Source: UBA5336 sp964412785 | GTDB lineage: Bacteria > Pseudomonadota > Alphaproteobacteria > Caulobacterales > Hyphomonadaceae | Assembly: GCA_964412785.1 (NCBI GenBank) | Contig: CAYPQD010000001.1 | Location: 124,001 to 188,000 of the forward strand | Length of the DNA: 64,000 bases | Reading direction: 5' to 3' | Part shown: positions 16,327 to 23,208 of the stretch, one piece after another | Numbering within the stretch: the first letter of the stretch is position 1 | Layout: every line of letters begins with the position of its first letter | Notes under the pieces: generated by a model | What the model was told of the DNA's origin: nothing | The model's database searches: none | Seen by the model: only the letters and a program-made list of their open reading frames with translations | Position numbers and translations under genes: made by a program

Positions 16327-16850
16327 CGTGCGCCATCCTCGAAGGCTGCGAGCGCCCACTCCGCGAACCCGGCGAGATTGCCGCCGCAGAACAGGAAGGC
16401 ACCGACCCCAGCCGCGCGGGCGGCTTCAAGGTCGGTCTGCTTGTCACCGATCAGGAAGCTGGTTTCCCGCCGGACGGGGAAATCGGCCATGGCCTGCAGC
16501 AGCATGCCGGGTTTCGGCTTGCGGTCGAAACTGTCCCGGCGGTAGCGCGCGACCTCGCCCGCCTCGTGATAGGGGCAATGGTATATCCGGTCGATCCGTG
16601 CGCCGGCGCTTTCGAGTTGCGTGCTCATCCAGTCATGCAGGCGATGCATGTCGTCCTCAGTATAGTATCCGCGGGCAATTCCGGACTGATTGGTGACGAC
16701 GAACACGAACCAGCCCCGTTCGTTGAAGTTTCGGATACATGCGGCTGCGCCATCAACCCAGCTGAAATCCTCGATCCGGCTGACATACCCCCGGTCAATA
16801 TTGATCACACCATCGCGGTCGAGGAAGAGGGCTGGGCGAAGTTGAGTCAT
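16323..16850 (-). CDS. gmhB: HAD-IIIA phosphatase, GmhB-like (heptose bisphosphate phosphatase)
   Basis: This 175-residue HAD-IIIA phosphatase has LFLDRDGVINIDRGYV with nucleophile Asp11 and acid/base Asp13. It also has VVTNQSGIARGYY, DRKPKPGML and FLIGDKQTDLEAARAAG. These match D-glycero-beta-D-manno-heptose 1,7-bisphosphate 7-phosphatase, used in LPS inner-core heptose synthesis, and the related histidinol-phosphatase group. The zinc loop is incomplete: C92 and H95 remain (HCPYHEAG) but the usual CxC pair before RKPKPG is absent. No ribosome-binding site is clear before the ATG. Other heptose genes are not in the window. Confidence 0.75.
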   Translation of the reverse strand: MTQLRPALFLDRDGVINIDRGYVSRIEDFSWVDGAAACIRNFNERGWFVFVVTNQSGIARGYYTEDDMHRLHDWMSTQLESAGARIDRIYHCPYHEAGEVARYRRDSFDRKPKPGMLLQAMADFPVRRETSFLIGDKQTDLEAARAAGVGAFLFCGGNLAGFAEWALAAFEDGAR

Positions 16851-16897
16851 GAATATTTGCTCACAGGCGACTTGTGCACCTGTGCCGGAGGACGAGT

Positions 16898-16926
16898 TTG
16901 CGCTTTGGACTGGACGCGATGATTAA
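16898..16926 (+). promoter_or_regulatory. candidate promoter for the glycine-rich small protein
   Basis: TTGCGC (16898-16903) is followed after exactly 17 bases by GATTAA (16921-16926). The match to a sigma-70 promoter is moderate. It sits in the divergent gap between the phosphatase and the small gene at 16991, giving a leader of about 60 bases. Confidence 0.3.
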
Positions 16927-16990
16927 AACTTGTTGAAAGAAACAGGCGCGGAGATTGAGGTGCCGCGTCAATCCAACGGGAGGGCAACCC

Positions 16991-17260
16991 ATGGAACACT
17001 ATCTTCCGCTCATTGTGAGCGCACTCGGCGGGACGGTTCTCGGCCCCATCATCTCCAAGCTTGCCGGCGGCAGCAGCACCGGCGGCATCCTTGGTGGCAT
17101 CCTTGGTGGCATTGGCGGCCATTTCGGGGCTGATGCCGCCGGGATCGGTAACCTGCTCGGCTCCGGCATCATGGCGCACATCCAGAGCCTGCTGGAAGGC
17201 GGCCTTGGCGGCGGCATTCTCGGCACCGTTCTCGGCATGGTGATGAAGGCCCGCAACTAG
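16991..17260 (+). CDS. glycine-rich small hydrophobic protein
   Basis: This 89-residue protein of unknown function is rich in Gly, Ile and Leu. It has GGxxGG runs (GGILGGILGGIGGHFGADAAG) resembling glycine-zipper membrane-inserting sequences. It lacks a clear signal peptidase site. GGGAGGG seven bases upstream supports the ATG at 16991. It has its own intergenic region upstream and a terminator-like hairpin just after, so it is probably a single-gene transcript. Related short proteins occur in alphaproteobacteria as hypothetical proteins. Confidence 0.75.
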   Translation: MEHYLPLIVSALGGTVLGPIISKLAGGSSTGGILGGILGGIGGHFGADAAGIGNLLGSGIMAHIQSLLEGGLGGGILGTVLGMVMKARN

Positions 17261-17289
17261 GCTTATCCGGCCTCTGGTCAGGAGAATGG

Positions 17290-17323
17290 GGGGCGGTTTT
17301 CCGAAGGGAGGCCCGCCCCTTTT
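17290..17323 (+). terminator. Rho-independent terminator after the glycine-rich gene
   Basis: GGGGCGG (17290-17296) pairs with CCGCCCC (17313-17319) around a 16-base loop, followed by TTTT. The hairpin lies 30 bases after the stop of the small gene and ends at the stop codon of the convergent MFS gene. Confidence 0.6.
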
Positions 17324-18606
17324 CATGAGCGGACCGGGGCCTCGGCAAGCGCCGGCAGCTCGCCGCGATTGGCGCGCACCCCTGCCATGAAGGGGACCAG
17401 GCCGATGGCGGTGACCAATGCGGCGAGCAGGAAGGCGGCGCCGGGGAAGTGGACCGGCGCAGCGCCCGATGAGAAGACGAACAGGGTCTGGGTCATCACC
17501 ACCGGAGAGACCACCCGGGCGAGCGCCGACAGGCTGCCGGTGGCGCTGTGCATCTCGCCCTGGGCGTCGCGCGGGGTAAGATTGGACATGATTGCGCTGA
17601 TCGCCGGGCCTGCGACCCCGCCGAGCGCCGAGATCGGGATGATCAGGTAGACCACATAACCCGGGAAGGCGAAGGCGAACGCAATCAGGGCGACGATATT
17701 GATGATCGTGCCGACCAGAGCGGTGTTGACAGGTCCGAGCCGCTTGATCACCGGTCCCATCAGGACCGCCTGCACCACCGCCGCTCCGATGCCGACAAGG
17801 CCGAGGGACATGCCGATCTCCGCCTCCGACCAGTCATAGCGGATCTCGCCATGATAGCTCCAGGTGGCCGGGTAGACCGACTGGGCGATGGCGAAGAAGC
17901 CGGTGGCGATGATGAACCAGGCGACCCGCGGCAGCTTGCGGAAATGCTGCAACGCGCCGAACGGGTTGGCGCGGGCGAGGTTGAAGGCGCGCCGGTCCTC
18001 AGGACGCAGGGATTCCGGCAGCACGAACCAGCCATAGAGGAAGTTGATGAAGGCGAAGCCTGCGGCGGCGAAGAAGGGGGCGCGCGCATCGATCTCGCCG
18101 AGCAGGCCGCCGAGGATCGGGCCGAGAATGAAGCCAACGCCGAAGGCCGCGCCCATCATGCCGAAGGCCTTGCCGCGCTCGGCGGGGTCGACGGTGTCTG
18201 CGATATAGGCGTTGGCGGTGGAATAGGTGGCCGACGACAGGCCGGCGAGCGCACGGCCGAGGAACAGCACCCAGATATTGCCGGCAAGCCCCATGATCAG
18301 GAAGTCGATCCCGAGCGTCCCGATCGAGGCGAGCATGACCGGTCGCCGGCCAAAGCGGTCCGACAGGCCGCCGAGGGTCGGCATGGCGAGGAAGTTGAGC
18401 AGCGCATAGATAGCCGTCAGGGCGCCGCCCCAGGCGACCGACTGTTCCGGCGGCAGGCCGGTGAGGTCCTCCAGAAGGCGCGGCATGACCGGCACGATCA
18501 GGCCAAAGCCCATCATGTCGAGCGTCACGCACACGATGATGAAATAGAACGCGTTCTTGCCGGGCGGCCTGGCGCCGGCCTCGTTTCGGGGTTCGGTCTC
18601 GCTCAT
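17323..18606 (-). CDS. MFS transporter, TetA/DHA1-like drug:proton antiporter
   Basis: This 427-residue major facilitator has 12 predicted helices. Helix 1 carries IIVCVTLDMMGFGLIVPVMP. The loop 2-3 signature is GGLSDRFGRRPVMLAS, and the antiporter helix-5 motif is GFILGPILGGLLGEI. These are the marks of the DHA1/TetA group of proton-coupled exporters. The substrate is not predictable and tetracycline resistance should not be assumed. No regulator gene is adjacent. Confidence 0.88.
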   Translation of the reverse strand: MSETEPRNEAGARPPGKNAFYFIIVCVTLDMMGFGLIVPVMPRLLEDLTGLPPEQSVAWGGALTAIYALLNFLAMPTLGGLSDRFGRRPVMLASIGTLGIDFLIMGLAGNIWVLFLGRALAGLSSATYSTANAYIADTVDPAERGKAFGMMGAAFGVGFILGPILGGLLGEIDARAPFFAAAGFAFINFLYGWFVLPESLRPEDRRAFNLARANPFGALQHFRKLPRVAWFIIATGFFAIAQSVYPATWSYHGEIRYDWSEAEIGMSLGLVGIGAAVVQAVLMGPVIKRLGPVNTALVGTIINIVALIAFAFAFPGYVVYLIIPISALGGVAGPAISAIMSNLTPRDAQGEMHSATGSLSALARVVSPVVMTQTLFVFSSGAAPVHFPGAAFLLAALVTAIGLVPFMAGVRANRGELPALAEAPVRS

Positions 18607-18656
18607 CCCGCCGGGAAGTGTGCCAAAGCGGGCGCGCGGTCAATGCACCGGGCGCG

Positions 18657-19070
18657 TCAGGCGTCGGCGGGCGTGATGCGCCGGAAGGCGAAAAGCTGCT
18701 GGCCGACGAAGGACACCCACATGCTGATCGCTGTTGCGATGAGGACGGCGGCGGCCGGCGGGATAACCTGCTGGGTCATGACGAGCCCGGCATAGGCGGC
18801 GTAGTTGATGCAAGCTGTGAGGCTGGCGACAGCGCCATAGCGCAGGGCCTCCTCGGACGGGCGCCGGCCGCTGGCGCCGAAGGTAAAGTGCCGGTTCATC
18901 TGCCAGGCGGCGATCATGGCGAGGGGAATGGAGGCGACGCGGGCGATATAGGGGTCGGCGCCCGTCCCGATCAGGACCTGCAGCACGCCGACATCGATTG
19001 CGGTCGCAATCACGCCGACGAGCGCAAATTTGAGGAATTTGGCGGTCTGGTCCTTGACGATTTCGGGCAT
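18657..19070 (-). CDS. GtrA family membrane protein
   Basis: This 137-residue protein has four membrane helices and the GtrA signature (FLKFALVGVIATAIDVGVL, then AWQMNRHFTFG and the final GQQLFAF). GtrA-type proteins are thought to move undecaprenyl-phosphate-linked sugars across the membrane for glycan decoration. Its ATG overlaps the stop of the upstream GT2 gene, so the two are coupled. The pair looks like a lipid-linked sugar synthase plus flippase. Confidence 0.88.
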   Translation of the reverse strand: MPEIVKDQTAKFLKFALVGVIATAIDVGVLQVLIGTGADPYIARVASIPLAMIAAWQMNRHFTFGASGRRPSEEALRYGAVASLTACINYAAYAGLVMTQQVIPPAAAVLIATAISMWVSFVGQQLFAFRRITPADA

Positions 19071-20047
19071 CAGTCTGCGGAAAGCGGCTTGTAGGAAAGG
19101 AAGACCGAGCGCTTCTGCTCGATCCTTGCACGGGCAAGGCTGTCAAGGATCAGGCCGCATACGGCGGCGATGACGCCGATGATGACGACGCCGGTCGCAA
19201 GGATCGCCGTCGGGAAGCGCGGGACCAGCCCGGTCTCGGCATAGGTGATCATCAGCGGCACGGCGAGGAGGAAGGCCGTCAGGCAAAGCAGCGCGCCGAT
19301 CGTGCCGAAAAAGGCTGCCGGCCGGGTTTCCTTCGCCAGCATGGCAAACATGCCGAGAATGCGGAAGCCGTCGCGGAAGGTCTTCAGCTTCGACGTGGAG
19401 TCCTGCGGGCGCACGCCATAGCGCGTCGGGCGCTCCAGCACCGGGATGCCAAGCTGGCTGGCGTGCACCGACATTTCCGTCTCGATCTCGAAACCGGTGG
19501 AGACTGCCGGGAAGCTCTTCACGAAGCGGCGGGTGAACACCCTGTAACCGGAAAAGATGTCGGTGAAGTCGCGCCCGAACAGGCGCCGGTAGACCATGTT
19601 GAAGAGCTGGTTGCCAAAGGCATGGCCGTCGCGTCCGGCATCGCGGGTGACCCCGTCCCGGGTGCCGACAACCATGTCCACATGGTTCTTCTCAAGCAGC
19701 TCCACGAGCGTCGGCGCCATGCTGGCGTCATAGGTGCCGTCGCCGTCGGCCATGACATAGATGTCGGCCTCGATGTCGGCGAACATGCGCCGGACGACAT
19801 GGCCCTTGCCCTGGCGGCGCTCCTGGCGGACCTCGGCGCCGGCGGCGCGGGCGAGGTCGGCGGTGCCGTCGGTGGAGTTGTTGTCGTAAACATAGATCCG
19901 TGCGCCGGGCAGGGCAGCGCGGAAATCCGCCACGACGGAGGCGATGGTCGCCGCCTCGTTATAGCACGGCAGCAGGACCGCGATGCGCAGGCCCTCGGCG
20001 GGCGCGGCAGCCGGCAGGCGTGTCAGCGCCGGGGACTCGTAAGCCAT
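19070..20047 (-). CDS. GT2 glycosyltransferase (dolichol/undecaprenyl-phosphate sugar synthase type)
   Basis: This 325-residue protein has an N-terminal GT-A domain. It carries VLLPCYNEAATIASVV, YDNNSTDGT, a nucleotide-sugar DXD segment VMADGDGTYDA (about residues 97-107) and FSGYRVFTRR. Two C-terminal membrane helices occupy about 235-305. This is the layout of GtrB/ArnC/DPM-type enzymes that make polyprenyl-phosphate sugars. The coupled GtrA gene downstream supports that role. The 93-base gap to the divergent STT3-like gene holds a shared promoter region. Confidence 0.88.
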   Translation of the reverse strand: MAYESPALTRLPAAAPAEGLRIAVLLPCYNEAATIASVVADFRAALPGARIYVYDNNSTDGTADLARAAGAEVRQERRQGKGHVVRRMFADIEADIYVMADGDGTYDASMAPTLVELLEKNHVDMVVGTRDGVTRDAGRDGHAFGNQLFNMVYRRLFGRDFTDIFSGYRVFTRRFVKSFPAVSTGFEIETEMSVHASQLGIPVLERPTRYGVRPQDSTSKLKTFRDGFRILGMFAMLAKETRPAAFFGTIGALLCLTAFLLAVPLMITYAETGLVPRFPTAILATGVVIIGVIAAVCGLILDSLARARIEQKRSVFLSYKPLSAD

Positions 20048-20060
20048 TGGAGACGCAGCC

Positions 20061-20086
20061 TTTCAGTAACCAAGACCTGCTATAGC
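20061..20086 (+). promoter_or_regulatory. candidate sigma-73-type promoter between divergent glycan genes
   Basis: TTTCAGT (20061-20067), 11 bases, then GCTATAGC (20079-20086). This approaches the Caulobacter housekeeping pattern TTGACGS-N10-14-GCTANAWC and points to the gene at 20141. GCTATAGC is a perfect palindrome, so the same box could serve the divergent GT2-GtrA operon. Confidence 0.35.
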
Positions 20087-20140
20087 CCGGACCTGTTAAG
20101 AGACCGGAAACGGGCGGCAGCCAGGGGGCGGGAGACGCTG

Positions 20141-22009
20141 ATGGGCGGACATGGAAACGGGCAGGCGATGGCCCTCGCGGACTGGCGGCCGACTGCGGTG
20201 ATCTTCGCCCTGATGGCGCTTTATTACGCCAGCCAGGTGGCGCCACTGTTCGCCGGCTACCTTCCGGGCAATGACGACATGATGCGCCTTGTCCAGGTGC
20301 GCGACCTTCTCGCCGGCCAGGGCTGGTTCGACGTCAGCCAGGACCGGTTCCTGACGCCGGAGGGCGGGGCGATGCACTGGTCGCGCCTGCCGGACGCCTT
20401 CCTCGCCCTCGTCATCCTCGCTCTGACACCGCTTGTCGGCCAGGCGAATGCGGAGGCTGTCGCGGTGGCGGCGTGGCCGTTTGCGCTGCTTGCGGTGACA
20501 TCGGCGGCGCTGTTTCTCGTGCTGAGGCGGCTTGGCGTCGGCACGCTGGGTGCGGCGCTCGGGATTTTCGCCTTTGCGACCGGCAAGTCGGTCTTCCAGT
20601 TCTGGCCGGGGCGGATCGACCATCACGGCCTTGAACTGGCGCTCATGATGACAACGCTGGCCGCGCTGCTGGCGCCGCGGGCTGGCCTTGCCGCAGGCGT
20701 CCTTGCCGGCACCTGCGCGGCGCTTCTGGTCAATGTGGCGATCGAGGGACTGCCATATGCGGCGCTTCTGGTGGCCGGCGCCGCGATCGCATGGATCGTG
20801 CGCGGACCCGACGAGGCGCGCCGGCTCACCGGGTTCGGCCTGGCCGCGGCGGCGACTGCGGCGCTCGCCTACGGTCTCGATGCGCCTGGCATTGGTGCGG
20901 GCCGGGCGGTCTGCGACGCCTTCGGGACGGGCCATGCGGTGGCGCTCCTGGTCGGCGGGCTGGCGCTGGCCGGACTGGCGCGGTTCGGGGCGCCGCTCGG
21001 CGGCTGGAGAGCGCGGCTGGTTGTGGCTGCGCTAGCGGGTGGTCTGACCGCAAGCGCGGCGCTGCTGGCCGGTCCGCACTGCCTGCTCGATCCCTATGGC
21101 AGCGTGCATCCGCTGGCGGCTGAAGCCTGGCTCAGCGTGGTCGGCGAGGCGCGCAGCCTGCCGGCGGTGTTTGCCGGGGACATCGAGATGGCGGTGTCTG
21201 ACTACGGCCTGATCCTTGCCGGGATGGTGGCGGGCGCGGCGATGGTCTGGCGCGCGCCGGAGGGCCTGCGGCTCGGGCGGGCGCTTGCCTTTGCGCTGCT
21301 GGTCTTTGCCTCTCTGGTGGCCGTCTGGCAGATCCGCGGGACGCTGTTTGCGCATATCCTGGCGTCGATCCCGCTCGGATGGGCGGCTGGCGCGCTGATT
21401 GCCTGGTGGCGGGAAAGGCGCGGCATACCGGTCCTTCTGGCGATGGCAGCCGGAGTGGCGGCGACCTCGCCGATCGGCTGGGCGAGCCTCGGCCATGCGA
21501 TGGCGCCACCGCCGGAACCGGGCCGGACCGCTTACGCTTCGGTCTGTCGCGAAGCGGGCGCGTATCAGGCGCTGGCTGGACTGCCAGAGGGGGCGGTGTT
21601 CGCGCCGGTCGACCTTGGCACCTCGATCCTTGTGCACACACGCCATGCGGTCTTTGCCGCCCCCTATCACCGCAACAGCGCCGGGATCGCCCGCGCGATC
21701 GCGGTCCTGCGCGCAGAGCCGGACACGGCACGCGCAATGCTGGGCGGCATGGGCGCGGACTACCTCGTCGCCTGCCAGGGGCTTGCGGAGCTTGCGCGCT
21801 ATGCCGACAGCGCACCGGATGGCCTCGGTGCGCGCCTGCATTCCGGCGACCCGCCGGACTGGCTGGAGCCGGCCGACGGGTTGACCGAGGCCGACGGCGT
21901 CGTGCGCACCTACCGCGTGCGGCTGGCGAGCGGGCGACCCGGTCCGCGCACCGCGGGCAGTTTACATTCCCCTGCGGCCTTGGCATGGGGCAGCGGGAAA
22001 GGGCGCTGA
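20141..22009 (+). CDS. STT3/AglB-like GT-C membrane glycosyltransferase
   Basis: This 622-residue protein has about 11-13 membrane helices and a soluble C-terminal domain (about 470-622). Near the N-terminus GNDDMMRLVQVRDLL (residues 43-57) resembles the acidic first-loop motif of STT3/AglB oligosaccharyltransferases. GRIDHHGLE (157-165) resembles their DHH motif. The WWDYG motif is not present; FAPVDLGTSILVHTRHAVFA occupies a similar place. I infer a lipid-linked sugar transferase of GT-C fold, with a glycoprotein or glycolipid acceptor unknown. The ATG at 20141 follows GGGAGACGCTG. It is divergent from the GT2-GtrA pair and upstream of another GT2. Confidence 0.7.
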   Translation: MGGHGNGQAMALADWRPTAVIFALMALYYASQVAPLFAGYLPGNDDMMRLVQVRDLLAGQGWFDVSQDRFLTPEGGAMHWSRLPDAFLALVILALTPLVGQANAEAVAVAAWPFALLAVTSAALFLVLRRLGVGTLGAALGIFAFATGKSVFQFWPGRIDHHGLELALMMTTLAALLAPRAGLAAGVLAGTCAALLVNVAIEGLPYAALLVAGAAIAWIVRGPDEARRLTGFGLAAAATAALAYGLDAPGIGAGRAVCDAFGTGHAVALLVGGLALAGLARFGAPLGGWRARLVVAALAGGLTASAALLAGPHCLLDPYGSVHPLAAEAWLSVVGEARSLPAVFAGDIEMAVSDYGLILAGMVAGAAMVWRAPEGLRLGRALAFALLVFASLVAVWQIRGTLFAHILASIPLGWAAGALIAWWRERRGIPVLLAMAAGVAATSPIGWASLGHAMAPPPEPGRTAYASVCREAGAYQALAGLPEGAVFAPVDLGTSILVHTRHAVFAAPYHRNSAGIARAIAVLRAEPDTARAMLGGMGADYLVACQGLAELARYADSAPDGLGARLHSGDPPDWLEPADGLTEADGVVRTYRVRLASGRPGPRTAGSLHSPAALAWGSGKGR

Positions 22010-22071
22010 CCGGTCGGCGGGCCTTTCACTGGCAGGACAGGATCAGCCGAGGTCGCTCCCCCGTGCACGCG

Positions 22072-23067
22072 ATGCCCCCCTCCAGCCCGCCCGGTCCGCC
22101 GCTCAGCGTCATCCTGTGCACCTACAATCCCCGCCCGGACCTGATCGCGCGGGCTCTGCGGGCGCTCGCCTGCCAGACCCTGCCGGTCGACCGGTATGAG
22201 CTCATCATCGTTGACAACAATTCCTCTCCCGCCCTGGTTGCCGGCGACCTGGAACGCCTCGCCCTGCGAGAGCTGACGGTGCTGCGCGAGACCCGGCAGG
22301 GCCTGACCTTTGCGCGCGATTGCGGGATCCGTCGCTCGCGCGCGCCGGTGATCTGCTTCGTTGACGACGACAATGAACTGGCGCCGGACTATCTGGAGCG
22401 GACACTTGAGATCGCGGCCGCCGAGCCGGGCCTCGGGGTCTGGGGCGGCATCTGCGAGGGCCAATTGGAGCGCCGGGTCGGCCGCTTCAAGCGGGCCTGG
22501 CTGCCGCATCTCGGGGTGCGCCATGTCGGCGGCGCCCCGCTCACCGGCAGCGGTGAGGCGTGGGGCCCGCACGAGCCGATTGGCGCCGGGATCACGCTAC
22601 GCCGCGACGTGGCGATGGGCTATGCGCGGTTTGTCTGCGAGACGGCTGCGACGGCCGGCGGGCTTGGCCGAAAGGGCAATGCGCTGCTCTCGGGCGAGGA
22701 TTCGCTGATGTCGCGTATTGCCCACCGGCTCGGTTATGCGGTCGGCTACCGGCCGCAGCTCGTTCTGAAACACCACATCACCGCCGGCCGGCTGTCCTAT
22801 CGCTATCTCGCCCGGCTGATGCATGGCCATGGTCGCAGTTTCGTGACGCTGGCGCGCCTCAATGGCGAGCAGTTCGAAGGCCCGCCGCCGGCTGAGGTAA
22901 AGCGGCGCATTCGCAGCAATTTCGGCTACCGGCGCCGGCATGAAGGCGTCGTGACAGCGCTCGGCATGTGGTTCTGGGACCGGGGCTATTATCACGCCGT
23001 CGCTGAAGGCGCCGACCAGCAGCCGCCAACCGTTTCTGAAATCCTGACGCCGCAGCCTGCCGAATGA
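22072..23067 (+). CDS. GT2 family glycosyltransferase
   Basis: This 331-residue soluble GT-A enzyme starts LSVILCTYNPRPDLIARAL. It has IIVDNNSSP, a DXD-like site CFVDDDNELAPDYLE and a central LTGSGEAWGPHEPIGAGITLRR region with late ALLSGEDSLMSRIAHRLGY acting as the acceptor/base region. It follows the STT3-like gene on the same strand after 62 bases and is probably cotranscribed. GTG at 22063 is an alternative start. Donor and acceptor are unknown. Confidence 0.87.
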   Translation: MPPSSPPGPPLSVILCTYNPRPDLIARALRALACQTLPVDRYELIIVDNNSSPALVAGDLERLALRELTVLRETRQGLTFARDCGIRRSRAPVICFVDDDNELAPDYLERTLEIAAAEPGLGVWGGICEGQLERRVGRFKRAWLPHLGVRHVGGAPLTGSGEAWGPHEPIGAGITLRRDVAMGYARFVCETAATAGGLGRKGNALLSGEDSLMSRIAHRLGYAVGYRPQLVLKHHITAGRLSYRYLARLMHGHGRSFVTLARLNGEQFEGPPPAEVKRRIRSNFGYRRRHEGVVTALGMWFWDRGYYHAVAEGADQQPPTVSEILTPQPAE

Positions 23068-23071
23068 CGCG

Positions 23072-23144
23072 TTATACCAATCTGCGCGGATGAAGACTCA
23101 TCCGCGGTTATGGCGCATGGGGCGCCGACGCGCAGTCGCGCTCG
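23072..23144 (+). repeat. dispersed intergenic repeat, copy A
   Basis: TTATACCAATCTGCGCGGAT, then GAAGACTCATCCGCGG and GGCGCCGACGCGCAGTCGCGC. The same order of blocks occurs on the minus strand at 56249-56318 and partly at 56160-56207. It contains an inverted GGATGA-GACTCATCC core with a GANTC site. It begins four bases after the GT2 stop and fills most of the gap to the convergent FkbM gene. Confidence 0.7.
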
Positions 23145-23187
23145 GCCCCGCATTGCATCGCATCGCTTCTGGGCCCGTGCGCCTTGG

Positions 23188-23208
23188 AATTAGGCCGGAA
23201 ACCTAATT
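23188..23208 (-). terminator. hairpin at the 3' end of the FkbM gene
   Basis: AATTAGG (23188-23194) and CCTAATT (23202-23208) form a perfect seven-base stem with a seven-base loop, overlapping the TAA stop of the minus-strand gene. There is no U tract, so it may be a weak terminator or an mRNA 3'-end stabiliser. Confidence 0.35.
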
